64,000 nt of DNA from Sternotherus odoratus (taxonomy: Eukaryota > Chordata > Testudines > Kinosternidae), in NCBI GenBank assembly GCA_032164245.1, contig JAVMKO010000001.1, forward strand, positions 288,307,041-288,371,040, read 5' to 3'. The notes under the pieces are model-generated. The model did no database searches. It worked only from the letters and a program-made list of their open reading frames with translations, and was not told the origin of the DNA. Of the stretch, positions 23,784 to 36,200 are shown one piece after another (positions within the stretch are counted from its first letter, which is position 1; each line of letters begins with the position of its first letter). The position numbers and the translations under genes were made by a program.

Positions 23784-26373
23784 GGGCAAAGTGCTCCAGT
23801 CATAAGCAAAATATATAATGAGAAAGGAGGGAAAGAAATGTGCCACGAGAAAAGCACTTTCTGTCCAAATGGGAATGTCAGTCATAACTCACGTTTCTAT
23901 CGAGCCTTCTTTTGTGTTGCCATCCGAGTGCTTAAAGGCTTTTGTTTAGACATGATTTTTTTACACTTCATCTGCCACTAATTAAAAATAATAATAAAAA
24001 TGTTAACAGTGCAGTTGCGCTACCTGCTCGCATTCCCCTCCGTCGGATGTGACCTTTTAACAGCTGCAAATAGGTGAGATATCACCCCCAGAGTAAACTA
24101 GTACCGTATCTAGGGCGGTTCCTAACGCAGATGGGATGGAGGTGGAATAGTCATTTAGAATGCTTAAAATGCAGATGTTTCAAGTCATCTCTAATTCTCA
24201 ACCCCAAATTCCTTTCCTGGCTCTTGGGTGACATTCACCACCATAGCTGCAGTGTTTTATTAAGCTCCATGTGTGACATTTTGTTTTAATTATATTTTGT
24301 TTTTTTTATTCTGATGTAAATATAATAAGCCTGTATAAATAAAGCTCTAGGTGCCCAGACACCTAAGATTTGCATATATGTAAATTAGCTCATATATACA
24401 CACACGCCCCCCGTGCCTATATTATATAGGTATGAGCTACCTTGTGTACATTATTTGAAGGCTTCCAAATCCTCCTGTCCCAAGCAGTGGCAAGGCCAGG
24501 ATGTGTAGCCTAGACCTTGGCCTAGAAGAGCTGAGAGGGAGTCTGGAGGCCTGCTAGGGTACATGAATGGTGAGTGCTAGCAGGTGTCCAGGATGTGCAG
24601 ATGGCTGGGAACCGAATAGTGCTTGTGACTGGTGTCCATCGAGTGCTGCAAAGTGTCTAAGGGCGTTGGATAGATGGGAGAGTAGGGGGAGTCTGGAATT
24701 GCTGACCGGTGTCTGAGGGCCTGGGGGGAGCTCAGTGTAAAGCCAGGGACTTAGGGTAGGTCTACACTTACAGTGGCATGTGCAGTACAGATACTGCATG
24801 CCCAGCTAGCACAGGTATAAATAGCAGTGTGTACAGCAAGACACGTGCCTGAACTGTAGACTATATACCCTACATGGCTCTCTTCATGCCTATGCAGTGG
24901 CACATATCTATTACTGAGGACTGCAAAATGACTCAGCTTCCGGGAGGTCTTTGTGCCTTAAACGTGGTTGATAAGAACGTTGCAGCTTGGCTTGACTGGA
25001 TTGCATGCACCAAATATAGTGCTGCCTCCTTTGTCTACACTGCTGTTTTCAGCAGTGTGGTTCTGGAGCCTTTCCTCTCTGGTCCGGCAGGGGGCTCTGG
25101 TCCGGCAGGGGGCAGGCAGCAGTAAAGGCCTTTCGCTGCGGTGGGTAGCTCCACACCACAGTGTGCGTGGACGCAGCCACCTCCCTGTGGCATGTGTCAT
25201 ACACCGCTACACGTGCAGCCAAGAGTGGCCCAGGTCTTAGTGAGGGTGCTGATAGGAAGGCTGTTGTCGGGAGGGCTGTTTGTGGGAGAACTGGGAAGGA
25301 AAGGCTCTGTGAGGTTTATGTTGAACGTGTAAGTGGGATTTGTTTATGGGCCTTTTGCTGGCTCTCTGCGTGGGGCTGAATGTCATTCACTTAGGATCAA
25401 TCATAGTGCTCTTAGAAATTGGGAGAAATAGCAGCCAGTAACAGCCCCTTAGACTTCAGTGAGGTTACTCCCGACTAGCCCCCTAATAAGCGGCTGTATC
25501 AGACCAACATCTCACGTTTTTATATGTGACTTGACTCTTTAGCACCATCCCTGCCCAGAGGCTGGTGATGTTCCAGGTCTGAACTGTACTGTCGCCTTCA
25601 GAGACAGAAGTTCCCAGAAGTTTGGGGGACAGAGCGGGGGGAGTGGATCTGAGCTCGCTACTCTTTGGGTGGCACTTTGTGTAAATACTGGTGTCAATAT
25701 AAAAAGCGCTTGTGCTGCTATGTAACACACTGTTGAGATCATGATCAGTGATGTGCTCCCTCCAAGGGACAAAGACACTAATAATGTCCCTTGTTCACTG
25801 CCGCTGCAAGTGGTGTAAGGATATCTACTGGGATTCAGCTGATGTATGGCGTTACATAATGTTTTCAAGTAGGAGACTCACAAATGTCCTTACAGGAGGT
25901 ACAGTGACACTTAGCAACCAAAATGCTTGAGTTCCCGTCACTGCACAGACAAAACAACAACTAATGAACAAAGAAAGTTACTCTGTATTCAGAGCGCTTC
26001 GTTTGACTTCCAGCTTTGGAAAAAAAAAAAAAACAACAACACCGTGCAGACCCAAATCCTGTGCTCCGAAAGTCACTTGGGAAAGGCTTAACTGGTCTGT
26101 GCCAAACTCATAAGAACTGTCCTGAATGTATTCTCTTTTCTCCTCTCTTTTCACAACAAGCTAATTAATTACCAGGGCATTGTGCCCAGCTCCCCAAGTG
26201 TGAATAATTCCATGACTGAGCGTGTGACACGACTGTGGGCCAGACTCCCCTTCCCACCCAGGGGATGGGAAGACCATAACCTTAGACCTTGACTCCAGAG
26301 ACTCCGGCTGAGGCCCAGAACGTAGACACGATGGCCAGTTAACGCGTTTGCTCACTTTCATTTATTCTAAATA

Positions 26374-26933
26374 CTAGCGAAAATACCCGGTGTTGCTCGG
26401 GTCAGTCGGAGGTGGGGAGGGGGCAGACAGCTGAGCGAGTGCGGGGTCCGTTGGAGGGGGGAGGGGGCAGAGAGCAAACCTGACACCCCCACCTCACCCC
26501 CCCGACCAAACCCGACACCCCCACCTCACTTACCCCTCGACCAACCCCGACTCACATTTTCACCACCACCCCAAACCCACCCCCCCACATCTCCCCCTCC
26601 CAACCCCAACACCCCCTGACCAACACCCACACCTCACCCTCTGTAGACCAAACCTGACACACCAACCTCACTTTCCCCCCCCCAACCAAACCCGAAACCC
26701 CTATGTCACAGAGAACAGCAGCTGCCCAGCTGATGTGATTGGCCTTTAAATATTTCATCCCTGGGGGGCGTCAGAGATGAGATTTGAAAATTTTTCGACT
26801 CTTACGGTCATTAGGACCCCAAGACCTCTAACTGTACCAAATTTCAAGTCTCTAGCTCAAACGGTGTGGAAGGAGTAAGCGTACACCCATACACGCACGC
26901 ACGCATACACCATTTGACTTTTATATATATAGA
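26374..26933 (-). mobile_element. Non-autonomous Helitron, minus orientation
   Basis: Read on the minus strand it starts TCTATATATATAAAAGTC and ends CGGGTATTTTCGCTAG. A hairpin stem ACCCG/CGGGT lies about 10 bases before the CTAG terminus. It sits between A and T, as Helitrons do, with no target duplication. It shares the 5' block 'gcttactccttccacaccgt' and 'gagtcgaaaatttttcaaat' with the copy at 50292. No Rep/helicase gene is present. Confidence 0.82.
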
Positions 26934-28296
26934 TTTAAGTTGGCTAAAAATAATCACATCCTTAAAGATTGGGGGCTAACTCCATCCTTGGGTGTAAGCA
27001 GCCACCACCCCACTGACTTCAGTGAAATGGCAGTCACTTTCTCCGGGGTCGAATTTGGCCCTTTCATGTTTGGTATCCCATGGAACATATGTGAATTTGG
27101 GCCTGCTGGTGTGAAACAGTGGGGGGGGGGGAGCGATTTGTTCTGTCATTGTTAGGGGTTCAGATACCATGGTGATGGGCATGGCCTTAGCAACAATTCC
27201 ATGGCCCCTTTAGGGCTCTGCACTGGTGGACACTGCTGCCGGGACATTTTTCCCTGTTCTTGGATCTTCGAGGGTGGGGGACATTCTGTCATTATATTCT
27301 CCAGCTGCTGTCATGTTTTAGTGGGTGGGGGTGGGATGGTTTATGCCCCATTTATCATTAGTTATTTTTGGTAGGAGGGAGGGCGGGATTCTTACTCCTC
27401 CTTCTCCTTGTCTGCTTCCATGACCCCATCACTGTCATAGGGCGCTAGGGAGTTGTGCCACTTTGGTTGCCCATTGCTCTCCACTCCCAGCTTACACTTG
27501 GGAAAATCCTGCCTTAGGAAGCTCTTCTCTTCAGGGCATAGTCCCCTTGCTAAATCCCTGCTTTTAGCTCATTCTCTGGCAGAGGGAACTGCTTGGGCAA
27601 TGTCATGATGGAAGGGGCTGGTGGTGTGTAGACTCTCTTTGTCATGCTGGGAGCATCCCCATTGGGGTACTCTTTTGGGGAGGTCCATCCCCAGGCTTTC
27701 TGCTTCTCCTGTTCATTGAGCAACTAAAACCTAACTCATTCTATGACACAAACCAGGAGAAGCCAAGGAATGAATAGAGGTGGAGACTCAGCTACTGCAT
27801 CATCCATTTGTATTAGCCCCTCCAGGACAGGCACACTGGCAAGGTGGTGTTGGGGGAACCTGCGGTTAATGAAGTGGTGAAATAAGGCAGAAATAATCAG
27901 AGACTTGCCATAGTATAAAGGGGTAAGAACAGGACCAAAGGAACTCGCTGTCTGTGGTAGCACAAAGAACCTTGTGTGCGGGATAGAGACAGACTCATCG
28001 AATAGATCTGAGGAGATAGCTGTGAATGTAACAAAGGAGCAGAATGGAGATGATAAACTTAGGGGGCATGTGTTTAAATACAGGCTCAGAATTACATGAT
28101 TGAAGTTATTGAGCCAAACCTGCACCCCTGGGAAGCAAAACTCCCAGTGGGGTTCTGGGGGCCAGCCAAGTCAGCAGGAGCTTTGCCGCAGTAGAATCTG
28201 TGTAAGGGCTTCAGAATCTGCCCTGTTCTTTGCAGACAGCACGTAGGTCCCCCTCCTCTGTTCATGGTACTCATCACACTCCGTCCTCTTTTTCAG

Positions 28297-28469
28297 GTAC
28301 GACAGCTTTGGCCGCCTGACCAACGTCACCTTCCCCACAGGCCAAGTCAGCAGCTTCCGCAGCGACACTGACAGCTCAGTGCACGTCCAGGTAGAAACCT
28401 CCAGCAAGGACGATGTTACCATAACAACCAATCTGTCAGCATCAGGCGCCTTCTACACCCTCCTGCAAG
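28297..28469 (+). CDS. TENM4: TENM4 coding exon 4 of window: YD shell
   Basis: The acceptor is ctctttttcag and the donor is CAAG|gtgagc. The first G completes the glutamate codon split from exon 3; the last G starts an aspartate finished by exon 5. Residues 423-479 read [20 protein letters not shown] onward, a textbook YD repeat containing an N-glycosylation sequon (NVT), then [20 protein letters not shown]. The 173-bp length keeps the frame. It lies alone between a 12.3-kb and a 4.5-kb intron. Confidence 0.96.
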
Positions 28470-31400
28470 GTGAGCCTGGCCACTGCCCCTACCCCAGGTT
28501 CAACTGCACGCCAGGGATTACACGGCAGGAAATGGACATTTAATAATCCCAGCACCAGAAAAACCTTCCACCTGGTGCCCTGCAACATACTGGTGCACAC
28601 CCCACTCGCTCTACTTACCAAAGCAATAGAAACATTACCGGGCTTGCTGTCAGTCCTGCAGCTGTTTTCCACTTGGTTCTCAGTTGGTTGCCTAGCTGTG
28701 CAATGCTATACTCCCTCATCATTGCCGTTATTCAAACCAAGGGGCTAGCTAAACCTGACTGCTCCGCCGGTAGACCCTGTTACTTCACTCTTTTAATGGC
28801 TTCCTGCTTCAAGAGTCACTGTGTGTCCCACCAGAGTAGGTTTCAGTTAAGAGCTGAGTACTGGGGAATCGTTATTCTTTGTGCAATGTGCTCTGAGCAC
28901 CATCCAGGGAAATGACCAGTACACGGTCCCTGCCCCCAAGAGTCTGTGCACGAAGAGGAGGGGAGGCAGCAGAAAGGAGGAGGGAGTGATGAGGGGATGT
29001 GTGCAAGGTGGTACGTTAGCACAGTCATTGCTGCATGTGTTGGGCCAGACCCGCTGCTGGTGTAAATCGGCACGGCTCTGCTGGCTTCGCTAGGAGGGGC
29101 AGGTCGGGAGGGGTGAGGTTAGGGAAGTAGGAGGGGGAAGATCGAGGTGGCGAGGCAAGGGAGTGGAGAGAGCAGAAGGAGGCAGGAAAGCAGGATGTGG
29201 AGCACTGTGGTCGGAGCAGAAGTTACACTCCAGTAACACTTGTAGATGTCAAGAGTGTCTTTTGAGGCTGAGGATCTTCAGCTTTGCCCTGCTCCTTAGG
29301 GGCCGGGGCTGTGCCCAGTCTCGGTCCCTGGTAGAGTGACCAGACAGCAATTGTGAAAAATCATGATGGGTGAGGGGGGTAATAGGAGCCTATATAAGAA
29401 AAAGACCCCCAAAATGGGACTGTCCCTATAAAATCAGGACATCTGGTCACCCTAGTCCCTGGGGGCTGGCAAGTCCTCTTCATTCCCCACTCCCTGCTGG
29501 CTCGGGTGAAGGGCCAGCAGGCTCTGTCTCACCCCCACTCTGCTAACTCCTGCTCTGTGCCCAGTGAAGATGCTTGTGGTCAAATACAAGTTTTCACTTT
29601 TGTATGGAAAGAAATGTCTCCGTCAACCCAGGAGTCACATTCACACTGGCTCCTTAAAAACCAGATCTCAGGGTGGTTAATTTCCTCTTTCTTCTATAGT
29701 TAAAGGTAATTTCCTGCATAGGAAACTGCTTCCTATATCTGTGAGCACCTTCTCTGGCCACTGAGAAAGCAGTCTGGGGCCCAGCTCTCGTCTGGCTGTA
29801 CCTTGCATTGCCCTAGGGCATAGCTGGTGTGCGGTGACTTCTCCTCGTGCACCACAGAACACAAACCAGCTGAAACCCTGACTAGCCCAGCCAAAAATCC
29901 ACGCATTAAGATGTCTGGCAAATACTCAGGCGTGAGGTTGGCTTCACCTCAGGAGCCTAATTAAGCCATAGAACCCGCTGTTGGGAGCTCTTTAGTGAGA
30001 TAATTGACTGTGATGTGATTTATGCCTCCCGAGCCAAAGGCCGATAAATTGCCCAATAAATCTCATTGTGGCATCCCCCAACAACATGGGACAAGGCAGG
30101 ACAAAAGGCCATTTTTAATAGTTGGAAATGACAGGCAGTGTTTTTGGTTCACAGAACGGATTGAGCGGGGAAATGAGCTTTTCCCAACTGAAGTGAACTT
30201 TCTGGTATGTTAGCTTTCTTGCGGAGTCTGTCCCATCAGGAACAAATCCTGATTAGCCATGTTTTGCAAGGGCCACCTACAGAGCGATTCTAGGCCAGGG
30301 CACAGCTGGGCAGCCTACTTTAAAAGATGCAACAATACTTTTCCCTCGCTCAGCCAGAACTGGCTTTCTGCCAGGGGACAGAAAAGAGGCTTCAGAAAGA
30401 AATTGTTAGAGAGATCCGGTCTGCAGGTTGGCCCATAAAACCAAGCGCTTTAGCCTGCCAGATGCCTAACCGACTCAGCGAACTCACACGGTGGAGTGAG
30501 ATTATATGGTAGAGGTGGTATCACGCCTTCAGCCTAGTGGTCTCGCAGGTAGAGAGCACAGAAAATTCCAAAACAGTTAATGCTTGGAGGGGGAACCACA
30601 CGTTCCAAGGCAGCGGGACAGTGATAGAGGGAGCAGCACAGGGGTGGCTGAACAGGTTTCTGGAGTATGCCGTGTGCAGAGCAGCCAGCGCATGGCTGAG
30701 GAGCAGGAACAATTTACTGTCTTGCATGTGCCACTCCACGAGAGCGGATGGAGCCAGGTCTACTCTGGGGTTTTAAGACTGTCTCACCCGCTCAGAGAGA
30801 ACTGACAGAACTCTTAGCGTGAGCCCCGGCAGGGCTGATTGGTGCAGAGCTTCATGATGAGCCCCAAACTGGCTCTGAACCTGTCATGAACCTTTCAGGA
30901 AACCCGGACTGAGCTCTGAGCAGACTCAGGCTGAACCAAATGCAAAACTGGGCTAATACACAGTTTGATGCAGGACTCAGTGTGACACTGAGCAGAACCA
31001 AACCCCACACTGAGGCTGGCATAAAACCCTACTCTAGAGACAGCTGGATTTCACAGAGCTCCCGGGAAAAGCCCCCTTGCTAGCTCTAGGGGAGAGTCTC
31101 CATCAGGGTAAATGGTGGAGGTAGAAGGTCCAGAGTTTTATTCCCTGCTACTGATGACCATATCTGGGGGTTGGATGCACTAGTGATCGCTGCTAACGTG
31201 TTGCAGGGTGAACATAAAGTGTCCTGAGGTTCCCACAGACGGCATCCCCATCTGTGCAGTGTAAAGCTGCCAGAGGTCACTTCCTGCACCAGAATCCTCC
31301 GATGTGAGGAGGGCAGAGGAGCAGAGTGAGTCTCTGCTGTGCCTGATTCTCCACCGACATAAGTTAAATGTGCTCTGCTGCAGCTCTTGTGCCAAGTCTG

Positions 31401-32978
31401 GGCAGCTGAGAATCAGGGAGCCCTGGCCAGTCCCCTGACAGGCCTACCTCTCCAGTGCCCCTGGGAACTCAAGGCCTTGGTGTCTAAGGGCCGGATCCAG
31501 AGCCTACTGGCTTTGACTGTGCAGTTTGGATATTGAAAGGGATTTGGATCTGCAGTCCTGGATCACTGCAGTACTTGGATACGCAATGGTAAATTCCAGT
31601 ACCACTGGAATAATGGGGTTAGTCTGTCACCTAATTATCTGCCTGCATTTGGCTTATCTGGTCCAGCTGAGATCACTGGAAAACTCCATTTGGCTACAGA
31701 GGGAGCTGGATTAGGCCCATAATGAAAGAGACCCGCCAGCATTAGGCTTCCTCTGATAATTGTATCCAATGGTGCCATTTGCCAACATATCCTAGCCTGA
31801 GGAGGGATGATAATTTTGCTCTGACCTGATTTTCCCTCGAGCTGCAGGGGAGCAGCTAGTGAACAAATGTAACTTGCTTCAAAATGGAAAAACAGTTTTC
31901 ATGAATTTTTAAAGGGGTTTTTGTACTCACAATTAGGTATTTACAGCAGCCAGGGAGACAGAGGTGGTAGCGTTCCTCAGCCTTCGAAGGAGCTGCATAA
32001 TGGGTTTTGAATAACTTTCACGCTGAGTGGAGCCCAAACCCTCCAAGGGCTTCTCTGCTAGGTGCTTGGAAACTGTGAATTTTGACTTATGGGGTTTCTG
32101 CGTGGTTTTCTCCTATGGGAGTCTGGGGAGGGAAGGCAGGAATATTGCTCTTCCCCTCCACTTCTGAACTGATGGGGTTTGAGACATGGAGTCTGTAGAT
32201 CTCCTGAGATCCCTTTCAGGATCCACTGGAGGCCATATGGAAGCCCTGTGCCTAGGCACTCTCGCCTGATCCACAGCTCCCCCAGCACCTGTTGGTGCCT
32301 CAGAATCCTCTTTCAGAGGAGATGGGAGCACGTCATTGGGAAAGCAGTTAGCAGTGAGTTACAGTGAGAATCCCCACTGCTTGGGGTGGAAGAACAAGGC
32401 TGAGGAGAGCAGCTGGCTCCACTTGCAGAACCTGGCTTCCACCACACATGGTTACAAGACTTAACATAAAGAGATGTATTTTCAAGAATTACATATCTAT
32501 GTACAGATAACTAGAGACAGATATTTCAGGATTGTTTTAGGATGTAAAGTTATAAACAGTGGACACACATGAGCTTCAGAAGGGATAGAATTAAGGACCT
32601 TCAGCAGCAAAATCCCACCTACCCACTACGTGACTCTGTTAGCTGAGAAAGGGTAACAGGCTTTTATCCTAGCTGTGGCCAGCCCCTGCAGGGAGAGCGG
32701 AACACACATGCTATGCGAGAGTATTACACGTTATTCCCCTGCAGTCTCGTTTAACCTGCATAACAGTTTTTGTGCAAGTGCGTGCCGTCCAGAAAGTGAT
32801 ACTTTCTCTAGACAGGAAAGAGAAATGGACAATTCCCAGGCAGACATTAATGGTGAACAGTAACGGTGAGTGTTAAAAGACATCAATAAGCTTGGCAATA
32901 ACTCAGGTAAGGAAAATAATTAAATGTGGGTTTCTGTCATCAATCGCTGGCTCGAGCCCATCTCTTACTTTTCTCCAG
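28470..32978 (+). other. TENM4: Intron 4 of window (4.5 kb)
   Basis: One clean hAT MITE lies at 29332-29454. SINE-tail-like sequence is near 28880-28950. The remaining 29.5-32.9 kb is mostly unique with no coding signal. Confidence 0.65.
29332..29454. mobile_element. Short hAT MITE, TAGGGTGACCA family, copy 3
   Basis: Ends TAGAGTGACCAGACAG and CATCTGGTCACCCTA are inverted repeats. The 8-bp flank GTCCCTGG is identical at 29324-29331 and 29455-29462. Confidence 0.92.
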
Positions 32979-33214
32979 ACCAAGTCCGGAACAGCTACTA
33001 CATCGGGGCCGATGGCTCACTCAGGCTGATGCTTGCTAACGGCATGGAGGTAGCACTGCAGACCGAGCCCCACCTGCTCGCTGGCACCGTGAACCCAACG
33101 GTGGGGAAGAGGAACGTGACCCTGCCCATCGACAACGGCCTCAATCTGGTTGAGTGGAGACAGCGGAAGGAGCAAGCTAGAGGGCAGGTCACCGTCTTTG
33201 GACGCAGGCTGAGG
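32979..33214 (+). CDS. TENM4: TENM4 coding exon 5 of window: YD shell
   Basis: The acceptor is tacttttctccag and the donor is CTGAGG|gtgagc. Two bases complete the split aspartate and the exon ends in phase 0. Residues 481-558 start [20 protein letters not shown] and include [12 protein letters not shown] (another NVT sequon) and the basic [11 protein letters not shown] stretch. This is shell sequence without clean YD repeats, nearly identical to remembered teneurin-4. An open frame begins upstream at 32924 but has no homology before the splice acceptor. Confidence 0.96.
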
Positions 33215-36200
33215 GTGAGCAACGGGCAGTGCGGGTGACACTTGTATCTTTCAGGCATTCTCAGTCTCATCATAGAGAGGGGCAGGACACAGTCACAGTG
33301 AATATAATGGGGATTTTATATCGAGCCTGAAGGATGGACAGACCCTGTAGTTCTATGTAGTATCTCAGCTGAGACAGCCTTTATTACACCTCCCTATGTC
33401 CTGACTGAGCTGTCGTGGATGGCACTGCTAGTCCCCCTGCAGGGGCCTGTGTATTATGGGGAATGCCACACATCCAAGCCATACACAAAAGGGGAATGTT
33501 ACGTACACAGTTAAGAATGCAGGTGCACGGCGCTGCACGTGTATTTCCATCGCATTAGGCACTTGGATTGAGCATAAGTCTGAGCATGGACAATTTGTAA
33601 CCCTCATTGTTCATTCAACATGCAGTCTCTGAAAACTGTGCGTTTGCTCATCTACAGAGAATGCCATGCACGCCAAAAGCCCAGCTTCTAACTCGGGTTC
33701 CTCCTTTCAGGGGAGGGGAGTGCAGAGTTTCTGTGCTTGTGAATGACATGTTTGGAAAACATAGCTGTGCACAGGACAATGTATTTTATGTGCTAGTTAG
33801 AGCCTCTTAAAGATCTACCCCAATAAGCCTGTAATTCCGTTGCTGATTGCTGATGAAGCTGTAATAATAATATTGACTACGCAGCCGTCTGAGCTGCCAC
33901 TCCTGGAGTCGAGGGCTCTGAGCAGCTCAGAAGTAGTGCTCAGCACTTGGCAGGATCAGACCTTCTGAGAGTGATGCTCAGAGTGTTGGTTCATGTCACT
34001 AGAGATCTGGGATTCAAGCAGTTATTGGGCTATGCAGTAAATAACACACAGGGGCTCAGAATATAAATGTTCTGCTCCTTGCTTCTCATCCTCTCCTCTT
34101 TCCTGCTGTGTGCCCCTTGCCACGCCTGGGTCATTTCTACTCTTCACTCAAATAAACACCGACTTGTCGTACACCCTGCCTCTATGTAAAGCTACTCCTG
34201 ACCTCGTCCTCCACCATGAACATTACCACAGACCGTTCCGTTTCTTCCATTACCAAGAGAGAAAAGTTTTGCAAGGAGAAGTCACTGAGAGCTAAGCATG
34301 AGCATCTGAATCCCCCTCATTAGAAGCTGCTTTTGTGCATGTGGATCAGTTGGCTCACATTTTCTTTTTCCATGTAATACATAATGAAATTAGCAAACAA
34401 GTTGTTCTCTAAGGATAGATGAGCTGGCAAAATCTGCAGCTGTGTAAAACCCTTTTGGGGTTCAAAGCAGCTTTCACCAATTTCTGCCCCATCCTGGCTA
34501 ATAGCCATTGGTGGACTTATCCTCCATGAACTTATCTAGTTCTTTTTGTTATGCTCTCTGCTGTCGGTGTAGACCATTTTCACCAGACGAGCTGCAACGG
34601 CGCAGCTGCATCGGGACGGTTCTGCCGCTGCAGCGCTGTATGTGTAGATACGCCCTAAATCTCTGCTTCCTTCCTTCTGTTTTCCTCCATTGTTCATGCA
34701 AGGCCAACAAGTGGGAGAGGAAAGTATGTGGCTGGTGGATAAGGTGAGGGGGAGGGCGGGAAATGCGACACTAATACATAAATCACTCTGTTTTGTATGT
34801 TCCATCCCTGTCATCTACCTGTTGTCTGTCTGATCTGTTTAGACGGAAGTACTTGCAGGTAGGGATTGTCTATTACTCTGTACAGTGCCAAGCTCAACAG
34901 AGTACCCTTCTTAGTTGGTCCCTTGGTGCTACCATAAGAAACATAATTAATAAATAATATGTTGATCCGCGAGCCATAACAGCCGGCGTATTGAGGGGGA
35001 GAATTCACTGTGCAGGCCGCATGGTGCAACAGTAGCCACAGACTAGTTGAACTACCCCTCTGTAAGCCCATGGAAGGAAGAGCTAAGGAATCTATCCATT
35101 GGGGATCCTGTATATTCAGGCTTCGCACAGGAGAGAGGATTTGGCCCTTAACACGGGTTAATTTTCAGCTTCACTGACCCACTGCGTGTACCAGGGTTTG
35201 TCAGCCTTCTTTGTAGTTCCAGCTTTGCTGACCTGGCTGTTTGTGTCTCATCAGTCTGCAGCCCTTGGAACAAACCTTTCCCTTTCCATATCCTGCACGG
35301 ACTCGAGGAAAGCATCCGTGCTCTAATTGGCCCTATCGGCACAACAGATTGATGGCCTTCCTGGTTGGCTGGCTTCAAATTCCACTCTGCCAATAACAAA
35401 TGGCAGTGTGCAGGCTCCGTCCCAAATTGGAGTGTTAGCTAGAACACTGCTCTTGATAATGTAGCTCATTTTTTTCTTTTTACGAGCATGAACTTTTTAA
35501 TAAAGAAGGATGTAAAATAATCTCTGGCGGTGGAGCAAGTGGGATGGCTGACAATTACAGAGCTGTCTGCTTAATCAGCTTTATTTATTTAAGCAGGGAA
35601 GCACCCAGTGAGAATAGTCTCATATTCACCAGGATGCTGGCTGCAAGATAGCAGCCACAGAAACATTAGTTGTCACAACGTTACCTCCCGTCACACCCTG
35701 GGTTACTGCAGAGATCTCGGAGGCGATGTCGCTAACTATTACCGAACAATTAAAGCACTCTAACCCCGTCCCCAGAATATCTATAAAGAGACCAAGCCCA
35801 GACTCGGACATACCGATAACCCCAGCTTATTTGCCATGGGAATTCCATGCAGGCAGTATTTTTTCTCTGTGCACTTGTGTTCAGTCAACCCCCGGGGAAG
35901 GAACTCTGATTACAGAAGTGCTGTTTGCAATCGTATCGTTCAGGTTGCCTCTGCGTTTTCCTTCAGCATCCTCATTTTCAGGGCTTTATGACTCACGTGT
36001 AAAGGCTGGCTCCAGAGGACGTTGATGTGCATTATTTTGTCACTTCATTATTTTGACAATACTTTTAGCGACAGGAGCCCCGAAAGAAGGTTAGAAGTCA
36101 ATGCTGATAATGAGTGACATTGCGATTCCAAAGCAGGCTACCTGTTGTAATGATCTCTTCTGGGGCCGCGAGTCTGGGGTTTATGTTAGTGCCCCTCAGA

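Larger units (their letters stand above)
15980..28296 (+). other. TENM4: Intron 3 of window (12.3 kb)
   Basis: It is repeat-rich: a palindromic element near 16208-16330, MIR-like sequence near 17105-17300, hAT elements at 18339-18779 and 23660-23783, a turtle-type MITE at 19538-19812, a C-rich repeat at 21795-22700 and a Helitron at 26374-26933. Another MITE fragment is likely near 24745-24880 (gtaggtctacacttac). Intervals 20000-21700, 22800-23500 and 27000-28290 look largely unique. No gene was seen. Confidence 0.7.
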
